From positions 1-9,898 of the forward strand of contig CAAFWE010000335.1 in NCBI GenBank assembly GCA_900766655.1: 9,898 bases of DNA, written 5' to 3'. Positions 1-6,592 of this stretch are shown piece after piece. Position numbers and translations under genes: made by a program. Every line of letters begins with the position of its first letter. The stretch's first letter is position 1. The notes under the pieces were generated by a model that was given only the letters and a program-made list of their open reading frames with translations, was not told the DNA's origin and did not search any database. The DNA is from an uncultured Alistipes sp. (lineage in GTDB: Bacteria > Bacteroidota > Bacteroidia > Bacteroidales > Rikenellaceae).

Positions 1-70
1 CGTAGGTAGCGGTCTTTTTTTGCACCGCCCAGCCTCGTAGGAAGGGAAACGCAAAAACTATTTAACTGCA
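1..70 (+). repeat. 70-bp direct repeat, copy 1 (with 3' half of a terminator hairpin)
   Basis: Identical over 70 bases to 380-449. It starts in the middle of a terminator: the 3' stem arm (AGGTAGCGGTC, 4-14) and a run of seven T (15-21) are present, but the 5' arm lies before the window. The rest (22-70) is a non-coding spacer that ends in TTTAACTGCA. By comparison with copy 2, the missing part should read GACCGCTATCT plus a short loop. Any gene it terminates would be a plus-strand gene left of the window. Confidence 0.9.
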
Positions 71-93
71 TTCATATTTACAATCCCTCCAAA

Positions 94-113
94 CCTCCCT
101 TTGATAAGGGAGG
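94..113. repeat. Perfect 8-bp hairpin inside repeat unit 1
   Basis: CCTCCCTT and AAGGGAGG flank a four-base loop (TGAT), a perfect inverted repeat. No T run follows directly, so it is more likely a structural part of the repeat unit than a terminator. The corresponding hairpin in unit 2 is interrupted by extra sequence. Confidence 0.7.
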
Positions 114-148
114 CTTGTCGCTACGCTCCCATTAAACATTTGTTGCAC

Positions 149-180
149 GACCGCTATCTAATTTGGTGACGGTCTTTTTT
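149..180 (+). terminator. Rho-independent terminator, partly decayed copy
   Basis: The 5' arm GACCGCTATCT (149-159) can pair with 164-174. There are five perfect pairs at the base (GACCG/CGGTC), one mismatch, then four pairs including two G-T wobbles. Six T follow (175-180). The 5' arm is identical to that of the intact terminator at 367-400, but the 3' arm differs, so the stem is weaker. Reads rightward. Confidence 0.65.
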
Positions 181-248
181 ATTGTGAGGTTAGGGATGGG
201 CTATTAACTGCATTCATATTTACATTCCCCCTAAATCCCCCTTTGACC

Positions 249-319
249 TTTGGTCTTCCTCCTTCGCACCTCGGCATAGTCTGCAAGCAGCCTCTGCGCT
301 CGGTTTGGCGTCGGTTGGA
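249..319. other. Extra segment inside the hairpin of repeat unit 2
   Basis: Compared with unit 1, this stretch separates the C-rich arm (226-242) from the G-rich arm (about 321-327). It is GC-richer than its surroundings and contains short self-complementary pieces (GACC TTT GGTC at 245-255, CTGC AA GCAG at 281-290). It may be a nested second repeat. Edges are approximate because they are defined only by comparison with one other copy. Confidence 0.45.
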
Positions 320-366
320 AAATGGGGACTTGTCGCTTCGCTCCCATTAAACTTTTGTAGTCGCAC

Positions 367-400
367 GACCGCTATCTCTCGTAGGTAGCGGTCTTTTTTT
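367..400 (+). terminator. Strong rho-independent terminator
   Basis: An 11-bp stem, GACCGCTATCT (367-377) with AGGTAGCGGTC (383-393), has one G-T wobble and a five-base loop. Seven T follow (394-400). It reads rightward and so does not serve the minus-strand operon that ends at 533. It would stop transcription arriving from the left, towards the 3' end of the convergent operon. Confidence 0.85.
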
Positions 401-449
401 GCACCGCCCAGCCTCGTAGGAAGGGAAACGCAAAAACTATTTAACTGCA
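380..449 (+). repeat. 70-bp direct repeat, copy 2
   Basis: Exact copy of positions 1-70. It includes the 3' arm and T run of the terminator at 367-400 and the spacer that follows. The identity stops at 450, where unique sequence leads to the leftward terminator. Perfect identity over 70 non-coding bases implies recent duplication, gene conversion or strong constraint. Confidence 0.9.
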
Positions 450-470
450 CCTATTCTTAACTACTAACCC

Positions 471-503
471 AAAACAAAAAGGGAGACACTTCAAGCATCT
501 CCC
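471..503 (-). terminator. Rho-independent terminator of the minus-strand operon
   Basis: On the minus strand, GGGAGA and TCTCCC form a stem (481-486 with 498-503), with further weaker pairing inside. The U-rich tail TTTTTGTTTT follows (480 down to 471). It lies about 30 bases past the OPT transporter stop codon, the expected place for the end of the operon. Confidence 0.85.
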
Positions 504-532
504 CAAATTTCTTTACTATATGATATTAAGAG

Positions 533-2464
533 CTAATCTCTCTTCGCCTTCAAGGTGTGAACGGTGAAGTAGATAGCCAAGGCTACATACATTGCAAGTG
601 CAAGCCACTCGGCATTGCTCGATGCTGCCCACTCGGTCATATAAAGGTCGACACCCACGAACTTGAGTACAGCAGCCACTACGCCCATCAATGCACCACC
701 AGCGATGAAGCCCGAGGCGAGGAGAGTACCACGATCGAAACGAGCCTTGTTCAAAGCCTCATCCTTCGAGCGTGACGATACGAACCAAGCGATAGCACCA
801 CCTGCTACGAGAGGTGCATTCAACGACATAGGTATGAACATACCCAACGAGAAGGCTAAGGCTGGTACACCAATCCAGTTGAGCACAAGAGCCAAGACTG
901 CGCCAGCAAAGTAGAGAATCCAAGGTGTCTCGCCACCCTCCATCAAAGGCTTGATAACGGCTGCCATAGCGTTTGCCTGTGGAGCAGTAAGGGCGTTCTC
1001 GCCTACGAATCCATAGGTCTTATTCAAGATAATCATCACACCTGCAACTGTAGCAGCCGACACGAATGTGCCGAGGAACTTCCACTTCTCCTGTGTGCGT
1101 GGGGTAGTGCCAAGCCAATAGCCAATCTTGAGGTCGGTGATGAAACCACCCGCCATCGACAATGCGGTGCAGACCACACCACCGATGATGAGCGCAGCGG
1201 TCATACCCTTTGTGCCACTCAAACCTACCGATACCAATACCAACGAGCTGAGAATCAGCGTCATCAAGGTCATACCCGATACTGGGTTGGTACCTACGAT
1301 AGCGATGGCATTAGCTGCGACGGTAGTGAAGAGGAAGGCAATGATAAAGACGATGAGCAGAGCCACCAAGGTGTGCATCCAATTGCCCAGAACGCCATAT
1401 TGGAAGAATACGACGGTAGTGATGAGTACTGCGATAATCACCGAGAGAATAACCTTCATCGAGATGTCACGCTGTGTGCGCTCTACCTCGCCACTCTGCT
1501 TCTTGCCGCCAAGCTCCTTGACCGCAAGCCCTACAGCTTGTTTGATGATACCTGCCTGTTTGATGATGCCTATAAGACCCGCCATAGCGATACCGCCAAT
1601 GCCGATAGGACGACCATAGGCCTTGAAGAGGTCCATTGCGCTCATCGAGGCAGCCTCAGCCGATGCGTAACCCACCAATGGCACAATCACAAACCACACA
1701 AGGCACGAACCAGCGGTGATGATAACCGCATATTTCAGACCGATGATATAGCCCAAGCCGAGGAGTGTAGCACCCGTATTCATCGAGAACTCCACCTTGA
1801 ACTTCTCGGCAACTGCGCTACCCCAAGCGGTCATCTTTGTCGAGATATTCTCGGCCCACGCACCAAATGACGATACTGCAAAGTCGTACAATCCACCAAT
1901 CAAGCCCGCAATGGCGAGTAGCTTGGTCTGCTTGCCACCCTTCTCGCCCGAAACGAGTACCTCGGTGGTTGCAGTAGCCTCTGGGAATGGATACTTACCG
2001 TGCATATCCTTAACAAAGTACTTGCGGAATGGCACAAGCAACACGATGCCCAACACGCCACCCAACAACGACGAGAGGAAGACCTGATAGAACTGCGCCT
2101 CGAGGCCAAGGATATAGAGTGCTGGGAGGGTGAATATTGCTCCCGCAACGATTACACCCGAGGATGCACCAATCGATTGAATGATGACATTTTCACCGAG
2201 CATACCCTTCTTGCCGCGCAACGAGCCGAATCCAGCCGCCAAGATTGCGATAGGGATGGCTGCCTCAAACACCTGTCCTACCTTCAGGCCGAGGAAGGCC
2301 GCTGCAGCCGAAAATATTACCGCCATAATTATACCCATAGTCACCGAGTATGGCGTAGCCTCGGCTGGTTTGCTATCTGCCGACATTATCGGCTGATACT
2401 CCTCGCCGGCCTTCAGCTCACGATAGGCATTTTCGGGCAAGGATACATTCTTATTCTCTTCCAT
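533..2464 (-). CDS. OPT-family oligopeptide transporter
   Basis: A 643-residue polytopic inner-membrane protein of the bacterial OPT (oligopeptide transporter) family. This group moves small peptides, and in some members metal chelates or siderophores, probably with protons. The substrate here cannot be read from sequence. About 15 hydrophobic segments run from residue 42 to the end, after a charged cytoplasmic N-terminus. Family hallmarks are KYPFPEATATTEVL at residues 157-170, a GLKVGQ stretch near 59-64 and NPVSGMT at 393-399. Length is normal for the prokaryotic branch and no break is seen. The ATG start at 2464 lies 5 bases after the stop of the GH13 gene, so the two are very likely translated from one message. 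A terminator follows at 471-503. It is last in the manC-murF-GH13-OPT operon. Confidence 0.93.
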   Translation of the reverse strand: MEENKNVSLPENAYRELKAGEEYQPIMSADSKPAEATPYSVTMGIIMAVIFSAAAAFLGLKVGQVFEAAIPIAILAAGFGSLRGKKGMLGENVIIQSIGASSGVIVAGAIFTLPALYILGLEAQFYQVFLSSLLGGVLGIVLLVPFRKYFVKDMHGKYPFPEATATTEVLVSGEKGGKQTKLLAIAGLIGGLYDFAVSSFGAWAENISTKMTAWGSAVAEKFKVEFSMNTGATLLGLGYIIGLKYAVIITAGSCLVWFVIVPLVGYASAEAASMSAMDLFKAYGRPIGIGGIAMAGLIGIIKQAGIIKQAVGLAVKELGGKKQSGEVERTQRDISMKVILSVIIAVLITTVVFFQYGVLGNWMHTLVALLIVFIIAFLFTTVAANAIAIVGTNPVSGMTLMTLILSSLVLVSVGLSGTKGMTAALIIGGVVCTALSMAGGFITDLKIGYWLGTTPRTQEKWKFLGTFVSAATVAGVMIILNKTYGFVGENALTAPQANAMAAVIKPLMEGGETPWILYFAGAVLALVLNWIGVPALAFSLGMFIPMSLNAPLVAGGAIAWFVSSRSKDEALNKARFDRGTLLASGFIAGGALMGVVAAVLKFVGVDLYMTEWAASSNAEWLALAMYVALAIYFTVHTLKAKRD

Positions 2465-2469
2465 ATACT

Positions 2470-4149
2470 TTATTTAATTTTATATATTGCTACACTAATC
2501 GGCTTCATCTTGAAGGTGTGGCCCGAGTTCGATGTCTTGCACTTGGCGAGCTTCTCGTTGTTGCCATATACCCACTCGGCCTTCTTGCCCATTGGAGCGA
2601 TTGAGCCCTCGACCTCGCGGTCGGCTGGGTTGAATACCACAACATACTTCTCTTCGCCCAATGTGCGTGCGTAAATCATAGGGTATGGGTTGTCCATATC
2701 GCCTACATACTTCCACTCGCCCTCGACACCGAGCGCAGGGGTTGCAGCACGCAATGCCAACAATCCCTTCACATACGAGAGTACCGAGTTTGGATCATTC
2801 TCCTGCTCGGCCACATTTGGGAATTGAGGCGCATTGTCCACAGGGAGGTAGAGCTTCTTTGCATTTTTCACAGTCGAGAAACCAGCGTTAGGCTCGGTGC
2901 TCCACTGCATAGGGGTGCGACAAGTCGAGCGGTTGCGCGACGAGAAACTACCCTCTTTAGGGAAGGCGTACTCGAGGTTGCGCATACCAATCTCCTCACC
3001 ATAATATACGATTGGTGGGGTAGGCAGAGTGAGGAAAAGAGTGATGGTCACCTTCTGCTCCTCTGGTGTGTTGCGATTCATTCGCGTCAATCGCCAAATA
3101 TCGTGGCTACAAGTAGGCATCGAAGCGTATCCACCGAGTGCGCGATAGTCGTTATAAATCTTGGTGTATTGCTCCATTGCCTTGCGTACTTCGCCCTTAC
3201 CCTGACGGTTGAAGTAACATACGGTAGGCACCATCTTGTCGGTGGTCTCGCAGACGAGCGGACGATATACCTTACCGCCAATGCCATTGTGAATCAAGAG
3301 ATCGATGTTGAATCCAGCCGATAGAGACTGCTTAGGATTTGACCATTCTGACAACATAATGTTCTCGGGATACTTTGTGCTATACCACTCGAAAATCTCT
3401 TTCCAAATGCGCTGCACTCCATCACGATTTTTGTTGTCGCCTTTTACCAATGACTGCGCCATATCGACACGGAAACCGTCGCATCCCATATCGCACCAGT
3501 AGGCAATAATCTTCTTCAGCTCGTTGCGTACTGCGGTTGGGCCAGGGGCATCATACGACTGCTCCCAGCTATTCTTCGGATTTGGATTGTAGTAGCCATA
3601 GTTCAATGCTGGCTGAATAGGGAAGAAGTTGCTCAAATAGATTCCGTTGCGAGGGTAGTTATTATCCACCCAGCGGAAACTTGGCTGAGGCATCGTGTGG
3701 CCCTCGGTCCAGATGTAGTAATCGGAGTATTTGTTGTGCTCGGCCTTCAACGACTCCTTGAACCAAGGGTGCTTGTCCGAGGTGTGGCCCGCTACGAGGT
3801 CGAGCAACACCTTGATGCCCTTTTTGTGGGCATCGTCGAGCAGACGCTTCAAATCGTCGTTAGTGCCGAAACGAGGGTCTACCTTGTAGTAGTCGAGAAT
3901 GTCGTAACCGCCATCCTCCCACGCACTCATAAAGCAAGGCGAGAGCCAGATGCAGTTGAAACCTACGCTCTTGATGTAGTCGAGCTTCGAGCGAATACCC
4001 TCCAAATCGCCAATACCGTCGCCATTCGAGTCGGCATAGGTGAGAGGGTAGATGTGGTAGATGGCTGCCCCCTTGAGCCATTTTGGTTGTTCCTTGGCCG
4101 ACAAAGTCATTGTTGCCAAGAGAGCAATTGCAAGAAATAGTCTCTTCAT
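2470..4149 (-). CDS. Secreted GH13 alpha-amylase-family glycoside hydrolase
   Basis: A 559-residue GH13 enzyme acting on alpha-glucosidic bonds, probably short malto- or isomalto-oligosaccharides. It has a signal peptide (hydrophobic residues 4-17, likely cleavage after LSA at 18), so it is periplasmic or exported. The (beta/alpha)8 barrel starts near residue 26. Visible motifs are a DGIGDL loop (44-49, calcium-binding in relatives), region I DLVAGHTS (117-124), GFRVD with Arg227 and nucleophile Asp229, acid/base Glu268 in LSEWS, and SHD with Asp350. The C-terminal beta domain covers roughly 455-559. The overall pattern resembles oligo-1,6-glucosidase/trehalose synthase-like members, but the exact specificity is open. 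Region I has Gly121 where Asn is usual. The gene starts 4 bases after murF ends and is followed 5 bases later by the OPT gene. No SusC/SusD-type partners are in the window. Confidence 0.92.
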   Translation of the reverse strand: MKRLFLAIALLATMTLSAKEQPKWLKGAAIYHIYPLTYADSNGDGIGDLEGIRSKLDYIKSVGFNCIWLSPCFMSAWEDGGYDILDYYKVDPRFGTNDDLKRLLDDAHKKGIKVLLDLVAGHTSDKHPWFKESLKAEHNKYSDYYIWTEGHTMPQPSFRWVDNNYPRNGIYLSNFFPIQPALNYGYYNPNPKNSWEQSYDAPGPTAVRNELKKIIAYWCDMGCDGFRVDMAQSLVKGDNKNRDGVQRIWKEIFEWYSTKYPENIMLSEWSNPKQSLSAGFNIDLLIHNGIGGKVYRPLVCETTDKMVPTVCYFNRQGKGEVRKAMEQYTKIYNDYRALGGYASMPTCSHDIWRLTRMNRNTPEEQKVTITLFLTLPTPPIVYYGEEIGMRNLEYAFPKEGSFSSRNRSTCRTPMQWSTEPNAGFSTVKNAKKLYLPVDNAPQFPNVAEQENDPNSVLSYVKGLLALRAATPALGVEGEWKYVGDMDNPYPMIYARTLGEEKYVVVFNPADREVEGSIAPMGKKAEWVYGNNEKLAKCKTSNSGHTFKMKPISVAIYKIK

Positions 4150-4153
4150 ACGC

Positions 4154-5413
4154 TTATAGTTTGTCGATTAATATCTCCAATTTGATTCCGCGCGAGCCTT
4201 TCAGCAACACCAAACTGTCGCTAATAGGCTTCTGCTCGAGTGCCAACACCGCCTCGGCAGTAGTAGGGTAGAGCGTGTACTTTGCCTCCAAAGCCTCGCT
4301 TGCGTGGTATGCTGCGGCAAACTCCTTACCCACCAAGATGATCCTCTCGGCTACGCCATCTGCTTTGCGGAGGATGTTGAGGTGTGCCTCGGCACTCCAC
4401 TCGCCAAGTTCGAGCATGTCACCCAAAATCAGCACCTTATGCTCGGCTTCCATCGTTGCAATGTTGTCGAGTGCCACCTCCATACTCGAAGGATTGGCGT
4501 TGTAGCAATCTACCACAAGTTGGTTGCGCTCGGTCTTGACCGCTTGTGAACGGTTGTTGTCGGGTGAGAACGAGAGTATAGCCTCGGCAATGCGCTCGTC
4601 AGCCACATCGAAGTAGCGACCTACCTCCACAGCAGCAGCTATGTTGAAGCGGTTGTAGTCGCCAGTAAGGTTGCTCTTGAAACCCTCGGCAATGGCGCGA
4701 GAGTAGTACTCCACAGCCAAATCCTCGCGCTCGGCAACCATAGCACAGAGCGTTGCATCCTCCTGCGGAACAAAGGCGCGACCGCCAATCTTGTTGAGGT
4801 GGTCGAACAACTCGCCCTTGCCCTTGCGAATGCCCTCCACGCCACCGAAGCCTTCGAGGTGCGAGAGTCCGATATTGGTCAATATTCCGTAGTTTGGCTC
4901 GGCTATCGAGCAGAGCAGAGCAATCTCGCCCTGTGCGCTTGCTCCCATCTCCACCACGCCAAGCTCGGTCTCGCCATTCATTGCAAGGAGTGTGAGCGGT
5001 ACGCCAATGTGATTGTTGAGGTTGCCCTTGGTGGTCGAGACCTCGAACTTCTCTGCCAAGACACGCGATACAAGCTCCTTGGTAGTGGTCTTACCGTTGC
5101 TACCCGCAATGGCTACGATTGGTATCGCCAAGCGACGACGATGTTCGCGAGCCAATGCTTGCAATGCCTGTAAGGTGTCCTCCACAAGCCAGAGTCGCTC
5201 GGCATAGTCGGGGTTGTTGTCGAGGATATCTTTGCGGTCGATGACAGCAGCCGATGCCCCTTGCTCGAGAGCGGCAATCGCATAGTCGTTGCCATCGAAC
5301 GAAGCACCGTGCAGTGCAAAAAAGAGCGCACCGACTTCGATTTTTCGAGAGTCGGTGGTTACCCCTACGGAGTTAGTGAAAACCTCGTATAGTTTTTCGT
5401 TTTCTCTATTCAC
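4154..5413 (-). CDS. murF: UDP-N-acetylmuramoyl-tripeptide--D-alanyl-D-alanine ligase (MurF)
   Basis: Cytoplasmic ATP-dependent ligase that adds D-Ala-D-Ala to the UDP-MurNAc-tripeptide, the last soluble step of peptidoglycan precursor synthesis. It has 419 residues, slightly shorter than the E. coli enzyme, with all three Mur ligase domains. The N-terminal domain carries GVTTDSRK (17-24). The central ATPase domain has GSNGKTTT (104-111), TKGNLNNHIGVP (128-139), VVEMGAS (153-159) and a GKGELF segment whose Lys199 is the probable carbamylated lysine. The C-terminal domain has DCYNANPSSM (302-311) and LLKGSRG (403-409). The start is GTG: the in-frame stop of manC lies 15 bases upstream with no ATG between, and the next Met is far inside at residue 145. 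It sits second in the operon, between manC and the GH13 gene. Confidence 0.95.
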   Translation of the reverse strand: MNRENEKLYEVFTNSVGVTTDSRKIEVGALFFALHGASFDGNDYAIAALEQGASAAVIDRKDILDNNPDYAERLWLVEDTLQALQALAREHRRRLAIPIVAIAGSNGKTTTKELVSRVLAEKFEVSTTKGNLNNHIGVPLTLLAMNGETELGVVEMGASAQGEIALLCSIAEPNYGILTNIGLSHLEGFGGVEGIRKGKGELFDHLNKIGGRAFVPQEDATLCAMVAEREDLAVEYYSRAIAEGFKSNLTGDYNRFNIAAAVEVGRYFDVADERIAEAILSFSPDNNRSQAVKTERNQLVVDCYNANPSSMEVALDNIATMEAEHKVLILGDMLELGEWSAEAHLNILRKADGVAERIILVGKEFAAAYHASEALEAKYTLYPTTAEAVLALEQKPISDSLVLLKGSRGIKLEILIDKL

Positions 5414-5428
5414 TTTGATATGAGTCTG

Positions 5429-6508
5429 TTAAATATGCTTATCGCCGGTGTTGTATTTCACCTCGTCGATATACTTCTTGATGTTCTGCTCCTCGCCTCG
5501 CGGACATATCAAGAGCACATCCTCGGTGTCGACCACTATGTAGTCGCGCAGACCGTTGATGACTGCCACCTTGCCCTTCGGAAGCGATACGATTGACGAG
5601 CGAGTGTTGTAGGTGTAGCAACCCTCGTTAGGCTTTACATTGGCATACTTGTCCTTGCGTGAGAGCTGGTACAACGAGCCCCAAGTTCCCACATCGCTCC
5701 AACCAAAGTCGCCACAACGAACATATACATTCTCGGCCTTCTCCATCACGCCATAGTCAATCGATATTGGTCGGCACTCGGAGTAGACTTGTGCGATAGC
5801 CTCCTTCTCGGACGAAGTGCCCAAGAGCGGAGCAACACCCTCGAAGAGAGCGTAGTGCTCAGGCAGATGCTCTGCCAAGGCGTCGATGATATCCTTGATT
5901 TTCCAGACGAAGATACCCGAGTTCCAGAAAAATTCGCCCGACTGCACAAATATCTGCGCAAGTTCAAGGTTTGGCTTCTCGGTGAAGCACTTCACGCGCG
6001 AAATTTTCGAGTTGTCGCTCTTCTGGATGTAGCCATAGCCCGTCTCTGGTCGCGAAGGGGTGATGCCGATGGTCATCAGCGCATTCTTCTCGGTGGCAAA
6101 GTCGATGGTATCTTGCAATATTGTGTGGAACTCCCCCTCGTTGAGGATAAGGTGGTCAGCGGGTGTCGCTATCATCAAAGCATCGGGTGCAATGTGGCGC
6201 AGATGGTATGCCGCATAGCAGATGCAAGGTGCGGTGTTGCGACCTATCGGCTCGCACAGCACTTGCTCGGGCTTAATCTCGGGGATATGTTCGAGTACAA
6301 GCTGCTTGTAGCGTGCGTTGGTCACCACCAAGAAGTTCTCGTCGGGTACGATGTGTGCAAATCGCTCGTAGGTCATACGAAGAAACGATTTGCCTGTATC
6401 GCATATGTCGAGGAACTGCTTCGGCTTGCTCTGTCGGCTCTCGGGCCAAAAGCGGGTACCTACACCACCAGCCATTATCACGCAGTAGAGAGGCTTGTTG
6501 TTAGTCAT
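5429..6508 (-). CDS. manC: Mannose-1-phosphate guanylyltransferase
   Basis: Makes GDP-mannose from GTP and mannose-1-phosphate in the cytoplasm, feeding GDP-mannose and GDP-fucose based surface glycans. The 359-residue protein is the short monofunctional form: it ends after the nucleotidyltransferase and beta-helix parts and lacks the fused phosphomannose isomerase domain of long ManC/AlgA proteins. Motifs are GGVGTRFWP (14-22), EPIGRNTAP (86-94), TPADH (115-119), ETGYGYI (155-161), FTEKP (175-179), WNSGIF (195-200), SIDYGVMEK (249-257) and GWSDVGTW (269-276). It is first in the operon. A full Bacteroidetes-type promoter lies 28 bases upstream of its ATG (6536-6567), and murF begins 15 bases beyond its stop. 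The gene symbol follows the enzyme activity; some annotators call the short form manC or cpsB. Confidence 0.94.
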   Translation of the reverse strand: MTNNKPLYCVIMAGGVGTRFWPESRQSKPKQFLDICDTGKSFLRMTYERFAHIVPDENFLVVTNARYKQLVLEHIPEIKPEQVLCEPIGRNTAPCICYAAYHLRHIAPDALMIATPADHLILNEGEFHTILQDTIDFATEKNALMTIGITPSRPETGYGYIQKSDNSKISRVKCFTEKPNLELAQIFVQSGEFFWNSGIFVWKIKDIIDALAEHLPEHYALFEGVAPLLGTSSEKEAIAQVYSECRPISIDYGVMEKAENVYVRCGDFGWSDVGTWGSLYQLSRKDKYANVKPNEGCYTYNTRSSIVSLPKGKVAVINGLRDYIVVDTEDVLLICPRGEEQNIKKYIDEVKYNTGDKHI

Positions 6509-6535
6509 AATGTCATTATAAGTTTTATAGTGTTA

Positions 6536-6567
6536 CAAAGATAACGAAATTTTCGTTATGAAGCAAA
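6536..6567 (-). promoter_or_regulatory. Bacteroidetes-type promoter of the manC operon
   Basis: Read on the minus strand, TTTG (6567-6564) is followed after 20 bases by TATCTTTG (6543-6536). This matches the TTTG and TAnnTTTG elements of the primary sigma factor in Bacteroidetes at a normal spacing. Transcription would start a few bases beyond, leaving a leader of about 20 bases before the manC ATG. It is the only such promoter I can see upstream of the four-gene operon. Confidence 0.75.
6541..6559. promoter_or_regulatory. Perfect 19-nt palindrome over the manC promoter (possible operator)
   Basis: ATAACGAAA and TTTCGTTAT flank a single central base. The palindrome covers the first three bases of the -7 element and most of the spacer towards the -33 element. 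That is where a dimeric repressor would block polymerase. No T run follows on either strand, so it is a poor terminator. The regulatory role is inference. Confidence 0.5.
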
Positions 6568-6592
6568 TAAAACTTCGTTCTCTTTCGTCTTT

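Larger units (their letters stand above)
62..180 (+). repeat. Intergenic repeat module, unit 1
   Basis: This unit and 204-400 share the same order of parts. They are a 21-base identical head (62-82 and 204-224), a C-rich then G-rich hairpin zone, a 24-base block differing at one base (114-137 and 329-352), an identical 15-base block GCACGACCGCTATCT (145-159 and 363-377), and a terminator with a T run. No reading frame of substance lies in it. It is best described as a dispersed, terminator-carrying intergenic repeat, probably present elsewhere in the genome. That last point is inference and cannot be seen here. Confidence 0.75.
204..400 (+). repeat. Intergenic repeat module, unit 2 (interrupted)
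   Basis: Second copy of the module described for 62-180, sharing the identical 21-base head, the near-identical block at 329-352 and the identical block at 363-377. It is longer than unit 1 because about 70 bases of unrelated sequence (roughly 249-319) sit where unit 1 has a simple hairpin loop. A minus-strand frame of 76 codons crosses 220-450, but it runs through the hairpin, the terminator and the repeat, and shows no recognisable protein, so I do not call a gene. Confidence 0.7.

Noticed and set aside
1..449. CRISPR array
   Set aside because: There are only two copies of a 70-bp repeat, with terminators inside and no regular spacers or cas genes.
220..450. Minus-strand open frame of 76 codons
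   Set aside because: It runs across the hairpin, the rightward terminator and the 70-bp repeat, and has no protein-like features. It is best seen as a chance frame in repeat DNA.
1128..2674. Long plus-strand open frames opposite the OPT transporter
   Set aside because: They are antisense to a clear membrane transporter and their products lack recognisable domains. Strong codon bias in the real gene removes stops from the opposite frames.
5789..6544. 251-codon plus-strand frame opposite manC
   Set aside because: It lies wholly over a manC gene with all family motifs. Its predicted product shows no family signature.
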